A program made the translations under genes and the position numbers. Source: Asparagopsis taxiformis (lineage: Eukaryota > Rhodophyta > Florideophyceae > Bonnemaisoniales > Bonnemaisoniaceae). Taken from it: a stretch of 64,000 bases of DNA. The first letter of the stretch is position 1. Each line of letters starts with the position of its first letter. The stretch is from assembly GCA_030407315.1 (NCBI GenBank), contig JALQPE010000917.1, positions 1 to 64,000 of the forward strand. The letters are read 5' to 3'. Shown here one piece after another: positions 48,965 through 60,459 of this stretch. Under the pieces are notes generated by a model, which worked only from the letters and a program-made list of their open reading frames with translations, was not told the origin of the DNA and made no database searches.

Positions 48965-50538
48965 TATTGACGATTAGTGATTGGAGATGCAAAGAATAGT
49001 TGGTAAACTTCTCGTGCTTTCTCTCCTCTTGACTTGATTTGAGCTCAGGGTACTGATCCACCTATGCTGCTGGAACTTATGTTATTCCGGATCGAGAAAC
49101 AATTTGTCGGAACAGATCAACGCGAAAGAACTACTCCAAGATCAGTCTCCTACAGAGAAATGGATGAAGTACTATATGATAAGAGTATTACATGTCGCTT
49201 CCTACTGACACTGATTATATCTCTGCAATATGTCAATCATGAAATTCCGGGCAGTGTATCGCACGATTTCACGATACGTGATGATCGCATGCTCGTATAC
49301 TGCTTCAATGATGCTTGAAGTCATTGGTCGCAACGTGTCTGTCAACGTGGCAGTAATACAATCCATTCACTGCACGGCGTAGAAAGTGAAGCTGTTCAAA
49401 ATAAATGGAGAATCATGCATGAACAAACAAGTATAGATCTGGAGAGGCCGATAGCACTTCCCAGCTGAGTTGAGATGGAGCTATCTGACAATATTGATAT
49501 TGTTACGATTGCTGACTTCAATTCCAAGGAATGAAAGTTATTTCAACAGTGTATTGTACCGTTATAATTTTCATGTATCACTGCTCTTGTGCAGGGTCAA
49601 AAATTACAGCGTGAAAATTGAGTATTCATGAAGGTGCAAGAGAAATGATATGACGCAATATCCATACTGCATTTACATTACACAAATGTTCACCATCGAA
49701 ATGTAAAAACATGGTCCATTGAGAACCGGTGTGTAATGACATCTCTGTACTACGGAGCTCAGATCGGTGAAAAGTCAATTGTCATGCCTCCACACAGTTG
49801 ACCGCATGAGAGTAGGGATGACGAGTAACCGATCCTGTGGCTCCACGTGGTACTGATTCTCTCCCTGTCTGTGCGAGACGCATTTCACTTCACTTCATTT
49901 CCATTGGTTCTGAAAGATACTCTTTGTACAAAAGCAATACGTAACATGAGCTTCTGTTCTGTATCATGTTTCAAATTCGCAAACTGGAGGTTTTTCTGAG
50001 CTTCTCAGAAGTGAATTTCTGAGGATTGAACAATATGTTGACGCAGAAACTCGCAGAACAATTATTCTGAGGCGGACAAAGCGACAGATACTGAAACTTT
50101 ATATCAAACAACAATAAATCCTGATTAAGTAGCGAAATTCAGACGACTCGATTTTGAGCTAGAGAGCAAACAGACAGATTTCATTTCTTCTTCATCAATC
50201 GATCGAGAGATATCCTCTAGAATACGATCATCGGGCCTTCGATGATCGAAACATACAGACACGTCACGTTGCGCAATGTTAAGTTTCAGCAGCCTTGGCC
50301 CAAAACACTGAAGCTCTGTAAGGAGAGATAATTCTCAGCCTTTCTGCGATAGCGACGCATTGAGCTCCGATCTTCATCCACACCCGTATCAATCAAAAAA
50401 CTATCTTTGAATACAGGTGAGTCTATGTACTCGATTCTCATTACAGAGACCTATTTCTCTCACGAAAAATAGTTCATAAACGCTCTCCGAACGAACTCAA
50501 TTGAGTCTACAATCATCCTTGTATCCTTACCTTCCGGG
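48965..50538. promoter_or_regulatory. divergent intergenic region of the transposon
   Basis: 1.57 kb between the two transposon genes. No convincing ORF (an 84-codon frame at 49,064 is probably noise). A perfect 9-bp-stem hairpin (CGATCATCG...CGATGATCG) lies at about 50,225-50,248, some 290 bp upstream of the DUF7869 gene. Confidence 0.5.
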
Positions 50539-52806
50539 ATGTCTCATCATCGTTGCGGTTCTGTCCTTCCGAGAAATTCGCTCAGAGACGATGTAAAAGC
50601 ATCGGGTGAAAACGAAAGTGAATTGGTGAAACGGGAACATTCCCACCGAAAGAGGAACTACAGGTTTCTGAACAGGCCCAGAAGATGTCCTTCCCCCGAG
50701 CGAGCACTGAAGAAGCGCAGAGCAGCGATCGCTGCTATCGATGACATGAGCGGTGTTCTGTGTTGTGCTAGGTACCGGTGTTTTGCAGTAGCTGACCCCA
50801 TCTTTCTCAATGCCCAGAAAAGGAGGATAATGGAGATGTCTCGTATGGAAAGGAAGGACTCCCTGAAGAAAATGCTAAGCAGAAACCGGTTTGTATTCGA
50901 TTCGAATATTGTTTGTACCGAGTTTCTTGTCAAAGCGTTTGGATTCTCGAGGAAATTGCAATCAGCAGTAAAGGAGCTTCCGTCAGCTTCTTCTTCTGCA
51001 ATTGTGAACCCACCGAGAATGGGCATGCAGATGACACATAAGCTCTACGTTCTCACCTTTCTACAGCATATGTCTACGTTCAATGCTGATAAGATGCCAG
51101 ATAGTGACGAAGTCCATCTCCCTTATGTTCGAAAACTGGACCTGTATATGGCTTTCCGCGATCAATTCAAAGATGATGGTAGTCATGGACACAGGATACG
51201 TCCGACAAGTTACTCATATTTTATTCGCATTTGGAGAGAGTACCTCCCACATATTAAGGTCAGGAAAGTTCGAAGGTTTGCTAAATGTGGTGATTGTGAG
51301 GACTATCGGTCTCAGCTAGAGAAAGCTGGAATGTCAGAAAGGCAATCTGCTCCAGTCCTGGCCTTCTACAAAGCTCATCATAAGTTCATCACTACTGAGC
51401 GAATGGAGTACTACTTAGTCAAACAACGAGCTGCACATAATCCATCAATAGTTTGTTGATTGATTATTGATGGAGCCGATCAGTCGGCATTTGGGATTCC
51501 GCACTTCACTTTCAAGACGAAGACAGAAAAGGGGCATGCAATGAAAGTGAGGTTAGTTGGGGTATTGGACCATGGTGTTGTTCACAGTCCCTCATTATTT
51601 TTAATGACTGAGCAATTTGAGACCGGTGCAAACCACATTGTTGAGGTGCTGCATCGTGTCTTGTCGAAACGTAAGGAAAAAGGCAAGCTACCTCCAATTC
51701 TTCACGTGCAGATGGATAATTGTAGCAGAGAAAACAAAAACCGTTTCACTCTTGGCTACCTAGAGTTCTTGGTGATGAAAGGGGTTTTCGTTGAGGCAAA
51801 TGCATCCTTTCTTCCTGTGGGGCATACCCATGAGGATATAGATCAGATGTTTTCCCGTACTTCAACTCATCTTAGAGTCCACGATGCAGTGACACTGGAG
51901 GACATGGCTCATGAATTGCGTCGATCATTCACTCCAAACCCATCCGTTTCAGTTATCAAACAAGTTGCAAACTTTTCTGGTCTTCTTTCATCCCGGAAAT
52001 ACGTTAAGAAGTCACTTCCATCTTTTACCCAGTTTCGATATTTCAAATTCACTCGTTCATCTCAAGGAGGAAACAATACTTTACCTTTTCAGATCAGTCT
52101 AAGTGTCAAGATGAACTCTGAAGACGACTGGAAAGAATTTCCTGGGAATCCTATTGGAGGCGGGATGTTAGAGACTTGCCCAGACATCCAGAGGACGCCT
52201 GCAACGAAACATACTGCTCCAGAGAACTGGAAAGAAGTTGGAAAGCGGTTAAGTTCTACTGAATGCAGAATTAATTCTCGGACGAAACTGCAAGCACTAT
52301 ACTCTCTCCGAGATGATGTCTATCGGTCTCGATATGAACCATTTCATTGGAATATTTCAACTTGTCCTGAACTTAACGGAGATTATCAGATATTGGAACT
52401 CAACATTGATACGGGCGATAATGACGGTGAGCCAATTGGAAACGGAAGCTCCGTGAGAGACTTAAACTACGAGGTCAATGAGTTTGTGGCAGTCAAAACA
52501 AATGACCTTAATTGTCCATTCTGGATAGGACAAATTCTCAAAACATTTGATAGTGACGATGGAGTCATATTCAAGCTTGAGTTGCGCTGGTACCAGAAAT
52601 TCAATGCTTCTCGTTCTCGTCATTACTGCGAAGATCTATATAGAGGCCGTTATAATTTGTCATTCATTAGCCATTTCTCAGGGAATGATCAGCCATGGAC
52701 AGATGTTGTATCCGTCAGCACAGTTCTCGTTTCTTTTCCGCGCCTTACTGCAGACAAGAGGCTACCTGTCGCCGTGCAGAAACAAATCAGAGACTCTTTG
52801 CAATGA
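50539..52806 (+). CDS. DUF7869-type DDE-like transposase, interrupted by one in-frame TGA
   Basis: One frame of 756 codons with a single TGA at codon 307 (51,457-51,459, following TGT). N-terminal half: VCTEFLVKAFGFSRKLQSAVK, a Cys pair (KCGDC), and HHKFITTERMEYY, as in DUF7869 proteins. Catalytic half: LIIDGADQS (D311), HVQMDNCSRENKNR (D393) and VGHTHEDIDQMFSR (H429-D435). This is an RNase-H-like pattern of acidic residues, so a DDE-type nuclease is inferred. The C-terminal ~150 residues (VNEFVAVKTNDLNCPFWIGQIL) look like a BAH/Tudor-like reader or the usual DUF7869 tail. Except for the TGA there is no damage. The stop may be a nonsense mutation, readthrough or recoding. Confidence 0.8.
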
Positions 52807-53053
52807 ATATCGTAGGTATGTCTAACAAAAAAGAACCATAGCTTCCATATCTCAGCTGGTGTGATACCTGGGATTTGCCATTAGCTTGCTACCAGAAATT
52901 TCTTCGAGAGAGATCAAACCTCACCGAGTTATTTTTTTCTATGATTCTCTCCTATAAATTCGGTCACAATCCTGTACGAGATTATGATGTTTACGCGTAC
53001 GCTTTTCTGTTACGTAACATATTGCATTTCATGTGACGGAGAAGAAGAAAAAC

Positions 53054-54917
53054 ATCAATCGATATCTTCTATCCTTGTCTCCGATAGATATGGTCACTCT
53101 CCAGTACAATAGTGTTCGCTCTATTCGCAGCATTTAAACTGTCACTGTACACCGCAGAACTCTAGAGACATGGCTGTAGACTGTTCAGTATTGATTGCTG
53201 ACTTCACCCGAAACGTTATGCACCATAAGGCGGAACATTTTAGGAAGTGGATGATATCCAAGGTACTGTTTAGTACTGGAAACGAACCCATTCTTTGCAG
53301 CGCCATAATTGGTCTGGTATCATACCAGAAGATAATGTACGGCAGATAACAAATTCACGCAATAGTAAAACGGTATGATGAGGAGCAGAAGCTCTTTCGG
53401 TCATTCCAAATGGTGTGCAATGGAGGATCAAATTCTTCAAGCTGGAGTGACATGTTGCTAGCGGCATGTTCTTTCAATTCGAAGGATAGGGATAAGTGTG
53501 CGTATACGTGAAGTGCCAGGCAATAACATCAAAGTAGATCATTTTCATTTACATTTCTCAGCATGATACAAAGTTCTTGTTAGGTTTGATCCATCCAACG
53601 CTAGCTGCATGTAGTTTGGAACCGTCAAAATTCTGCTGCATTTCGTTATGCCGACACTCGGTCAGCATGCCAGCTGAGGTTCAGTGGTGAGTAGTAAAGC
53701 GGCTCAACTCTGTACTGATGCCAATAATGAGGACGAGACTACATGAATCGCTCTACTATGTAGTCTGCAGTCTCCTTCAAACTGTTATCCATAATAAGAA
53801 AAGAGAAGCACAAACTCATGCTCACGCATTGCACTTAACTGTGATGGAGTCCTCTTGGAAATAATCCAGCACTACTCTTATATGCGGACCCTGCTATTCA
53901 CATCCATGGATGCCGGGGCACTCGCTTCCGCCTCACTCGCAGAATATCTCGCAGCCTGGTGAAAGAATGCTCAAAAATTGACTCAGACTAAGTTTGATGC
54001 TTGAACCTACAACCAAATAACCATAAGTATTTTGGCAGGACATGCTGTGCGTGTGAACCATACATACGAATTAGTTCACTGTTAGTCACGCGACTGTCCT
54101 CACTTCAACGTCCATGCACGCAAGCGCAGCTTGCGCAAGTGAAGCATGTGGAAGTGTTCAAACCAGCCGCAGAAACATTCATTGACATGAATAAAGGTTT
54201 GAATACCACACATTATACCTGCACTCCTGCTTAGCATCGCACTGGAAGGACGTGAAACGTATGCAAGCAATGCCAACCTTTGCAACATGCCAGCGTCGTC
54301 GCAATTCGGTCTGAGACAAATACAGTCCACAAGCCAGCCACTGGAAAATAATTATTTTAAAATAATTTCAAATACGGAATCGCAAACTGCTCTAGCTACT
54401 TTCATGTACGGATGAACATGAAATATTTTAATATTGTTAATTCTCAAAATTCACCGTCATTCCAGCCATTCGGTCCATCTCCTTGGATGAACACGTGTAC
54501 ATGAATAGCACCACTGCATTCAAGCACACACAGTCGTCCTAATACACTATTGAATAGAGAGGCATATGCGCCGAGCAATAATTTAATGAAAATGTTCAAA
54601 ATATAGCGTTTCTGCCCATTCCATGTACAATGACAGCTGTCTCACATGACCATTTCCAGTAGTGGGATTCTCAAGTGTAAATATAAAAAATATCTGCGAT
54701 TCTCGCACTCCAAATTCTAGTACAACTATTTTGCAGTTCCATTTGAAAGTTACAAGACATTTGTTTACTCTATTGGTGTAAGAGATCACAGAGTCGACTG
54801 AGCAGCACAGTCTTCGCTATCTACGTCAGCTCAATGAAAATGCCCAGCACTATTTTCCAGTTCTTCAAGGACGTTCTCTTTTCGGATCATTATTCTCTTT
54901 TGCACCGAAGTAATGTT
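53054..54917 (-). repeat. right terminal inverted repeat, 1,864 bp
   Basis: Reverse complement of 44,400-46,263. The inner end lies about 250 bp after the DUF7869 stop codon. The outer end is followed by CGTA. Confidence 0.96.
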
Positions 54918-54921
54918 CGTA
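54918..54921. repeat. target-site duplication CGTA (right)
   Basis: Matches 44,396-44,399. Confidence 0.8.
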
Positions 54922-56184
54922 TTGTGTGTTCGCTGAACATCGCGTACATAGCTTGTGCACGTACATCCCATTCTGACGCTCATTGTGATCGTTCGATCCA
55001 ACACTGTGTCAGACAGATTCTCTCACAGACGCTGTGAGAGAATGGCGGAACTTCCGCTTGAATCAACAAAACGGTTTGAATGCTACTCTAAAGTACTGCA
55101 GCACTGTTGTTTTCATGTTTGTGTTTTGAGCTAACTCTATTGTGCTTTCAACTTATACTACGCGGGCTATGCGCCAGCCCTAAGCTGCAGAATGGAGTCT
55201 TTGTTCCTCATGGACTTATATTAGTAATCATGGGATCGCTCTCGCAGATTTATAACTGTACAGATGCGGCTGGGACAGATGAATCATGGAGTGCTCATTA
55301 CCCTCACGGATATCACATGTAGGAATAGCAATAGCTATTGCCTCACGTTTGCAGTCAGAAGTTTCTATCAAACTATGCTTCCATCGAGAATGGTCTGAAT
55401 TACATCTACTAGGTTTACTACTATTATCCTCCACATATTCCCGGGAACGACAGATATGGCTAGGATTGCCGGAGAGCTATAGTGGTAACATTGCAACCAG
55501 ACAGCATTGGAAACGATGGTGACTAAACTCTTCCGTCGTCTCACCAGCAGTGTGAATTGAGTTCCATTGTAGAATGGAAACAGTAGCAGCCTGCAAAGAT
55601 TTTGCATATCACTGTGATATTCTAATAGCAATAATAGCAGTATGATCTATCGCAACTCCACACACATTTTCACATCTGGGTTTGCAGATCGTATTTATGG
55701 ATTGTGTTTATACATGCACACGCAGTCCGACAAGCAGAACGATCATGTGATCATGCAATGAATGATTTGGAAGACCCTGCTGTAGCGAAGAATATCGTCA
55801 CTGGTTAATTGGCTATAGCCAATGAACTATAATTCAAGCGCAACGAAAACATAGGGGAAGATAATCTTCAGGACACAAACGTCGCCTAATATCCATGCAG
55901 AAGCCTGGTTGGACCAAATGGCATCGCTTTCATCCCTACACTTCTAGTGGAATTGACATTCTTTTTCTCCTTTGCCGAAATGGTCATGCGTAATGATGTC
56001 AAACGTTTACATCCTCAGAACCAACTATAGGCCTATATTTCTGGTCACGTACACGGACTAGTCGAATGTTTCTGTTGCTTTATTTCGAGTGGGAACGAGT
56101 AAAGTGGTACTACTTAGTACTGCAGTTGGACTCTATGCATATAGAGGAAATCTTTCTCTCAAATGTTTATTAACGATGAAAACT
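54922..56184. other. right flank; no gene; two perfect palindromes
   Basis: No convincing ORF. ATTCTCTCACAG-ACG-CTGTGAGAGAAT is a perfect 12-bp-stem hairpin at 55,016-55,042. ATTGGCTATAGCCAAT at 55,808-55,823 is a perfect 16-bp palindrome. It may belong to an older element that also held the broken methyltransferase gene to the right. Confidence 0.45.
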
Positions 56185-57896
56185 TTATACGACTGCTTTG
56201 ACATGTACTGAAGTTCCGGAAGGGTCTTCATCTACGCATATCTGTTTTGCGTCCCATTCGTAGAAAGATCCCTTCAAGTCTCCGAGATTTACAGGCGGTG
56301 AGTCCAAACCAACACATTCGTACTTGTATGGCAATGATGTTTTTTCCTTTTTGATTCTTATCTGGTAGATCACAACGAGGCACTGATCTGGTGGTGATAT
56401 AGCAGCCAAGTTGATGCCATGCAAAACACGGCGCACTGGGTACTTCTCTCCTGGGGTGGGTGGAGTTAGCTGGCAAAGTCCGACGATATCCCCATCTACC
56501 ATTAGCTTAAAATCGCGCCCCGGAGATAAATGTTTCCACAGCTCTGACTCATGAAACATTCTGGTTGAGGGGTGAGAAAGGAGAGAAGCAGCAGTTGAGG
56601 ACGTTTTTTTGGTTGTACAAGAGACATTGGGGTACTCGTCCTTCTTAATCCTCTTCGCTGGCGGAGAAGTCTCAGTGGATTCTTGAGGAAGGTACAAATT
56701 ATTTCTCTTTGAGCTCTGACTCATTGTGAGTACTCTTTGTCGCAGTCGCTCGTGTGCGTACCTGAAACACTCAGAATCTCTCTCAATGCTAGTACATGGG
56801 CGTCCTGTCTCTAGGCATGCCAAAGCTGTAGTCAGTGTTCCAGCGTAAGCGTCCAACAGAGACCCTCCTTCTGGACAGAAAGTAGTCATCAACTCAAATA
56901 GCAAGTCTGTATTTTTTCTTCAACTCTGACGACCACCTTTTTGCCGGGGACCTTAAGTTTGTTTCGAGGTATGGGAACATTGGTAATTGCTGAAAAGCGT
57001 CTTGGGATCTTACAAGCGATACTGTGCTAAGGACTTTCAAAGTCTGGCTCAAATCCTTGTGGATGGGAGCCCCCTTTCCGAGCTACGATACCGTATTCGC
57101 AAAGATTCTGTGGAAAGGACGACAATCGGTGGAATTGGATCCGGTTAGTGCATTTTGTAATGCAGTATACATGGCTCATTGTACGGAATCCTGAGTCGCG
57201 CAATGAGCTTATCCATTTCTGCAGATAGCGCACCGATGAAAAGATGAACAAAAACCCGCCGCTCTTCAGAATTCTGTGCGCAAACTGGCAGAACTCTGAG
57301 ACTTCCTTATCATCCAGTTTTTCAGCATAGTTCTGTCCTGTCCCCGATGCATTGGGCTCAAGACCATAGGGAGGGTCTGTCAGGATCATATCCACTAGAG
57401 CATCGTCGGATTTGCGAACCCTTCTATCGTAGTCCTGCCACATCATTTGATGGAATTGAATGTTTTTCTCTCCTAGCAGCTCATTTGGGCATATAGTCGG
57501 GGTCTGTGGGACATTGCCGTCCTTTTTTCCATCTGCCAAATGATATGAAAGCTTTGTTTGGAGACGCTCCGATCTCTCTGTGCTTTCATGGTTTCTTCTA
57601 GTGGACTTGGATATATCACCAGGACAATCAGGTTCATGATGTTCTCCTATGTGCATATCGAGAGGTTCACAAACGGCATCAGTTGCCATTATGGATTTAG
57701 AACCTCCCTCTCTTCCTTCATATTGAACATTGGCCTTTGTGTCTGGTAATCCTTTCCTCGAGTGTTCATCATGATTCTGGGGGTTGCAGAGAGAGCCAGC
57801 TTCAATGCACTCAAGGCTACCAAATGCATTTTGGAAATCTTTTTTGATAGCATCAAAAAAGACGATGGAGGAAGGGTAAGCGACGACCGCTATCAC
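56185..57896 (-). pseudogene. second, broken DNA methyltransferase of the same family
   Basis: Read from 57,896 down: a polar linker, FHQMMWQDYDRRV, and the DPPY motif (MILTDPPYGLEP), then GFLFIFSSVRYLQKWISSLRDSGF. An in-frame TAG near 57,026 interrupts a still recognisable block (RNKLKVPGKKVVVRVEEK). A frameshift at an A6 run near 56,915 then leads into the AdoMet motif (LLDAYAGTLTTALACLETGRPC-SIERDSECF). It lacks the N-terminal ParB-like domain. Beyond the methylase it has a ~170-residue C-terminal extension (HESELWKHLSPGRDFKLMVDGD...VLHGINLAAISPPDQCLVVIYQI) absent from the intact gene. Sequence similarity to the intact copy is distant, so it is a separate lineage, now inactive. Confidence 0.8.
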
Positions 57897-58547
57897 GCTT
57901 AAGCCGCGGCTTAAATAACCTCCTGACGACCGTTGTCGTAATACCCGCTGGCAGATTCACGAGATGGCCGCGGCCTGCGTGCGTATCACGCTGATTCGAA
58001 ACACACCCGCGTGGTGGAATTGGACACTGCATTCGATTGCAGGAAACGCCTGAGTGAGGCATTGACGCACGGTGCCAACCGGCGGGCCCAGATGATTACG
58101 AAGAGCCAGAGCGCATGCGCGCGCTCCGGCGCCGTGGCCAACCGATCTGCCAACCGGGCCGCATACGTTTAAACGAGGTTTTTCGGGACAACTGCCACGT
58201 CTGCAGTTGTACCCGAAAAGGCGCCAGGCCCCGTGTCTCAGGCGCGTCCTGACGGGCCACGCGTGGCCGGGACGTCCACGTGTGGGGGTGGGGCTGTGTA
58301 GTATAAGTGGCCAATTCGAAACTGGAAAATATTTACGATTTCCGCGGAATTCGAATTTCGGCGGACCCGAGCGATAACAGCAATGTACGAACATTGCTGG
58401 CGCGTGCGCGCGCAACCGGCACACGTGTGCACCGAACGAACTGGCACGCGGCCAACGGACCAACGGGTCCACACGCGCGACCCACAAGGTCCTTTCCCAT
58501 TCAGGGACGTTACGAGCAGTGTTTACACTGTAATGCGATGCCATCGT
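57897..58547. other. GC-rich block of unknown origin
   Basis: Composition changes abruptly from AT-rich to GC-rich at about 57,885, next to the palindrome TTAAGCCGCGGCTTAA (57,899-57,914). This probably marks an insertion or truncation boundary that removed the start of the methyltransferase pseudogene. Many short open frames on both strands reflect GC content only. Confidence 0.45.
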
Positions 58548-58880
58548 AGCTAAATAGGTATTGGCATCGTGCCGGGAGGGAAAGGGGACAATTAACGATC
58601 GGGCAACGTGCTCTAGTCTACGACTGACTTCTACGTTTTACGTTTACGTTTACGCCTAACGAGGCTTAGTCTCCGTCGAGCTGCGTACTCCCTGTCCATT
58701 GCCACACGTGAGGCTGATCGCGTGTCGTGCCTACGGGTTTGGTTGAGAGCGCCTCCGGTGACGTGCCAACTCGTTTGTTGACGTAATCCTCGCGTGGATT
58801 GTTGCGTCTTGACGCCCGTGTCTACTCGCTAACCTACTCTCTACCTTCTACCTTTCTACCAATACAGTCAAACACCAGCG
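58548..58880 (+). repeat. LTR-like tail
   Basis: Contains TACGTTTTACGTTTACGTTTACG near 58,633 and ends with CTACCTTTCTACCAATACAG (58,848 onward), similar to the LTR-like end at 43,755. A solo LTR or retroelement leader is possible; the ends are undefined. Confidence 0.35.
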
Positions 58881-59337
58881 GGTGGCACTGTTTCGTCGTC
58901 TCGTTCGAAGGACAGCGTGTCCACTGGCTCGTACCAGGTACTCTAGAACTAACTACCACACTGAGGTAGTATGAGGACTGGTTATACGAAATCTGTACGG
59001 TAGAGCAGAAAAGTAGGTATAGAATGGAGGTGTGCACCGTGGAAGCGGGGATAGGTAGCTGAAAATTCGTGCTAGAGTGGTATTGGGGGTGTTTGAGGTA
59101 CAGTACGGGGGAGGTGAGCACCAACTGGAAGGGGGTGTGAGCGAGAGGAAGAAAAAATTAAAGACAAAATTGGAGTCGACCGACAAGGAAAAATAGAGTG
59201 GTCGCCGTGATGGATGCGGACATCCATGTCGAGCACGGCGGCAGAAATTTCTGGGCTCGAAATTTTTGAATTTCTGAACCGGCGCCCGTCCTAGGTGGAC
59301 ATAGACATGGTGGAAGTCCATCCCGAGGGGGACATCC
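58881..59337. other. no gene; interrupted repeat near 59,210-59,337
   Basis: Ends in GGACATCC-type motifs related to the dispersed repeat that resumes at 59,597, so the 259-bp element at 59,338 seems to have landed inside that repeat. Confidence 0.4.
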
Positions 59338-59596
59338 CCCAGTAAGCCTTAAAGATGTACCAAAGATGGCCGCATGATGTACCTATGACATGCATGGTGT
59401 TCCTCTGATGTACGGATAAGGATCATTTGCTCTTCAGCTGATGGCTGCATAGCGATACACCAATGATGGACGGGAGATGTCCATACGCTCATCTCCCGGA
59501 CATCAGCGAAGTATCTCTTGCGTACAGTAGAGATATCACGTACATCATTGGTTCATCTAAAGCATATCAGGGGTACATATTCCTTTTCTTATAGGG
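59338..59596. mobile_element. 259-bp CCC...GGG short element, copy 1
   Basis: Begins CCCAGTAAGCC and ends CTTATAGGG (imperfect 9-bp inverted ends, 7 of 9 match). It has an internal GGGAGATG/CATCTCCC hairpin and no ORF. By eye it is identical to copy 2. It is flanked by TCC on both sides. It looks like a small non-autonomous DNA element. Confidence 0.8.
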
Positions 59597-60459
59597 TCCG
59601 TGGTACTAGAAACAATGAATGTCGTCCTAGTAATACTAGACGTACTAGACCGCATGGACGTCCGGTTCTAGGCGGACATCCAAAAATACTGGAGAACATG
59701 GACGTCCGCCTAGTAATACTAGGTGTACTAGACGTTGTGGACGTCCGCGTCCATTTCCGAGAACACAGACGACAATTCAAATACCCCTGCCTCTGACCTC
59801 GTTCGCCGTTCCAGCCTTACGGTTCCCGCCAAAAGCTCATAGTGACCTTTTCCCGTGTTCGGCAGTCTGAGGGGAGCAAAGGAGAGCTTCCAGGAATACT
59901 ACCCCACAGCAAAGCTCGGGGATGTATGTTCACTATTCCATGCCAGTCTTGCAAGCTTGGAGCAAGTTTCAGCATCGCCTGGACGTATTTTATTTCTGAT
60001 TTTGCACGATAGGACCACAAGTCGAGGTCAAGGGTACTATCTACGAGGTCCATTCTGGATAGCCAGGAAATAATTTCGGCAATCACGAATACAAATGCCT
60101 CCCGAACCTTCCATTGGGTAACTAGGTACACGACTCGTCCATTTCGTCAGATACGGCTTCCCCCTGTAAACAACTAAGAGGAGCCGCGATTCGCTTCACC
60201 CATTCGAACGTTAATGTCGCACAAAGAGGACAACCTCCTGGAAGATTTCTATGGTGATCAGAATACTGCCGCTACAGGTCTTTGTGATGGACTGCGCCAA
60301 AATGAAACTGATGAACCTCTAGGTGAATAACCAAATTGTCAAGGATACCTGCGGGTGTAAGCTCGCGTAAAGAAGGGAAACCCATTCTGAAGCAGGACTC
60401 CATTCGCCAAAAACACCAAACAAGGGAGTAGCCGTTTAGCAAGGAGGTGATAGACAAGA
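59597..60459. repeat. dispersed GGACGTCCG repeat, then sequence without a gene
   Basis: 59,597-59,775 holds several TACTAGA / GGACGTCCG motifs and the 33-nt block shared with 1,411-1,442. The rest (59,776-60,459) shows no gene I can support. Confidence 0.5.

Larger units (their letters stand above)
44400..54917. mobile_element. 10.5-kb DNA transposon with 1.86-kb inverted repeats, DUF7869 gene and ParB-methyltransferase gene
   Basis: The outer ends are AACATTACTTCGG... and its exact reverse complement ...CCGAAGTAATGTT, flanked on both sides by CGTA (44,396-44,399 and 54,918-54,921), a 4-bp target-site duplication. The two inverted arms are each 1,864 bp (44,400-46,263 and 53,054-54,917). I found only four mismatches between them, so insertion or arm homogenisation is recent. 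The 6.8-kb core holds two divergent genes: a ParB-like/DNA-methyltransferase fusion (minus) and a DUF7869-type DDE-like protein (plus), the presumed transposase. The element is more AT-rich than the gene block. I know of no named superfamily with this combination. Confidence 0.93.

Noticed and set aside
51457..51459. Genome-wide reassignment of TGA
   Set aside because: Other genes of the window end at TGA at the expected position, so TGA is a normal stop.
44400..54917. Maverick/Polinton, Helitron or KDZ-type element
   Set aside because: No polymerase B, retroviral-type integrase, Rep/helicase or KDZ signature is seen; long TIRs with a 4-bp duplication and DUF7869 do not fit those groups.
57957..58549. 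195-codon minus-strand frame and overlapping plus-strand frames
   Set aside because: GC-rich region with open frames on both strands at once; compositions are not protein-like.
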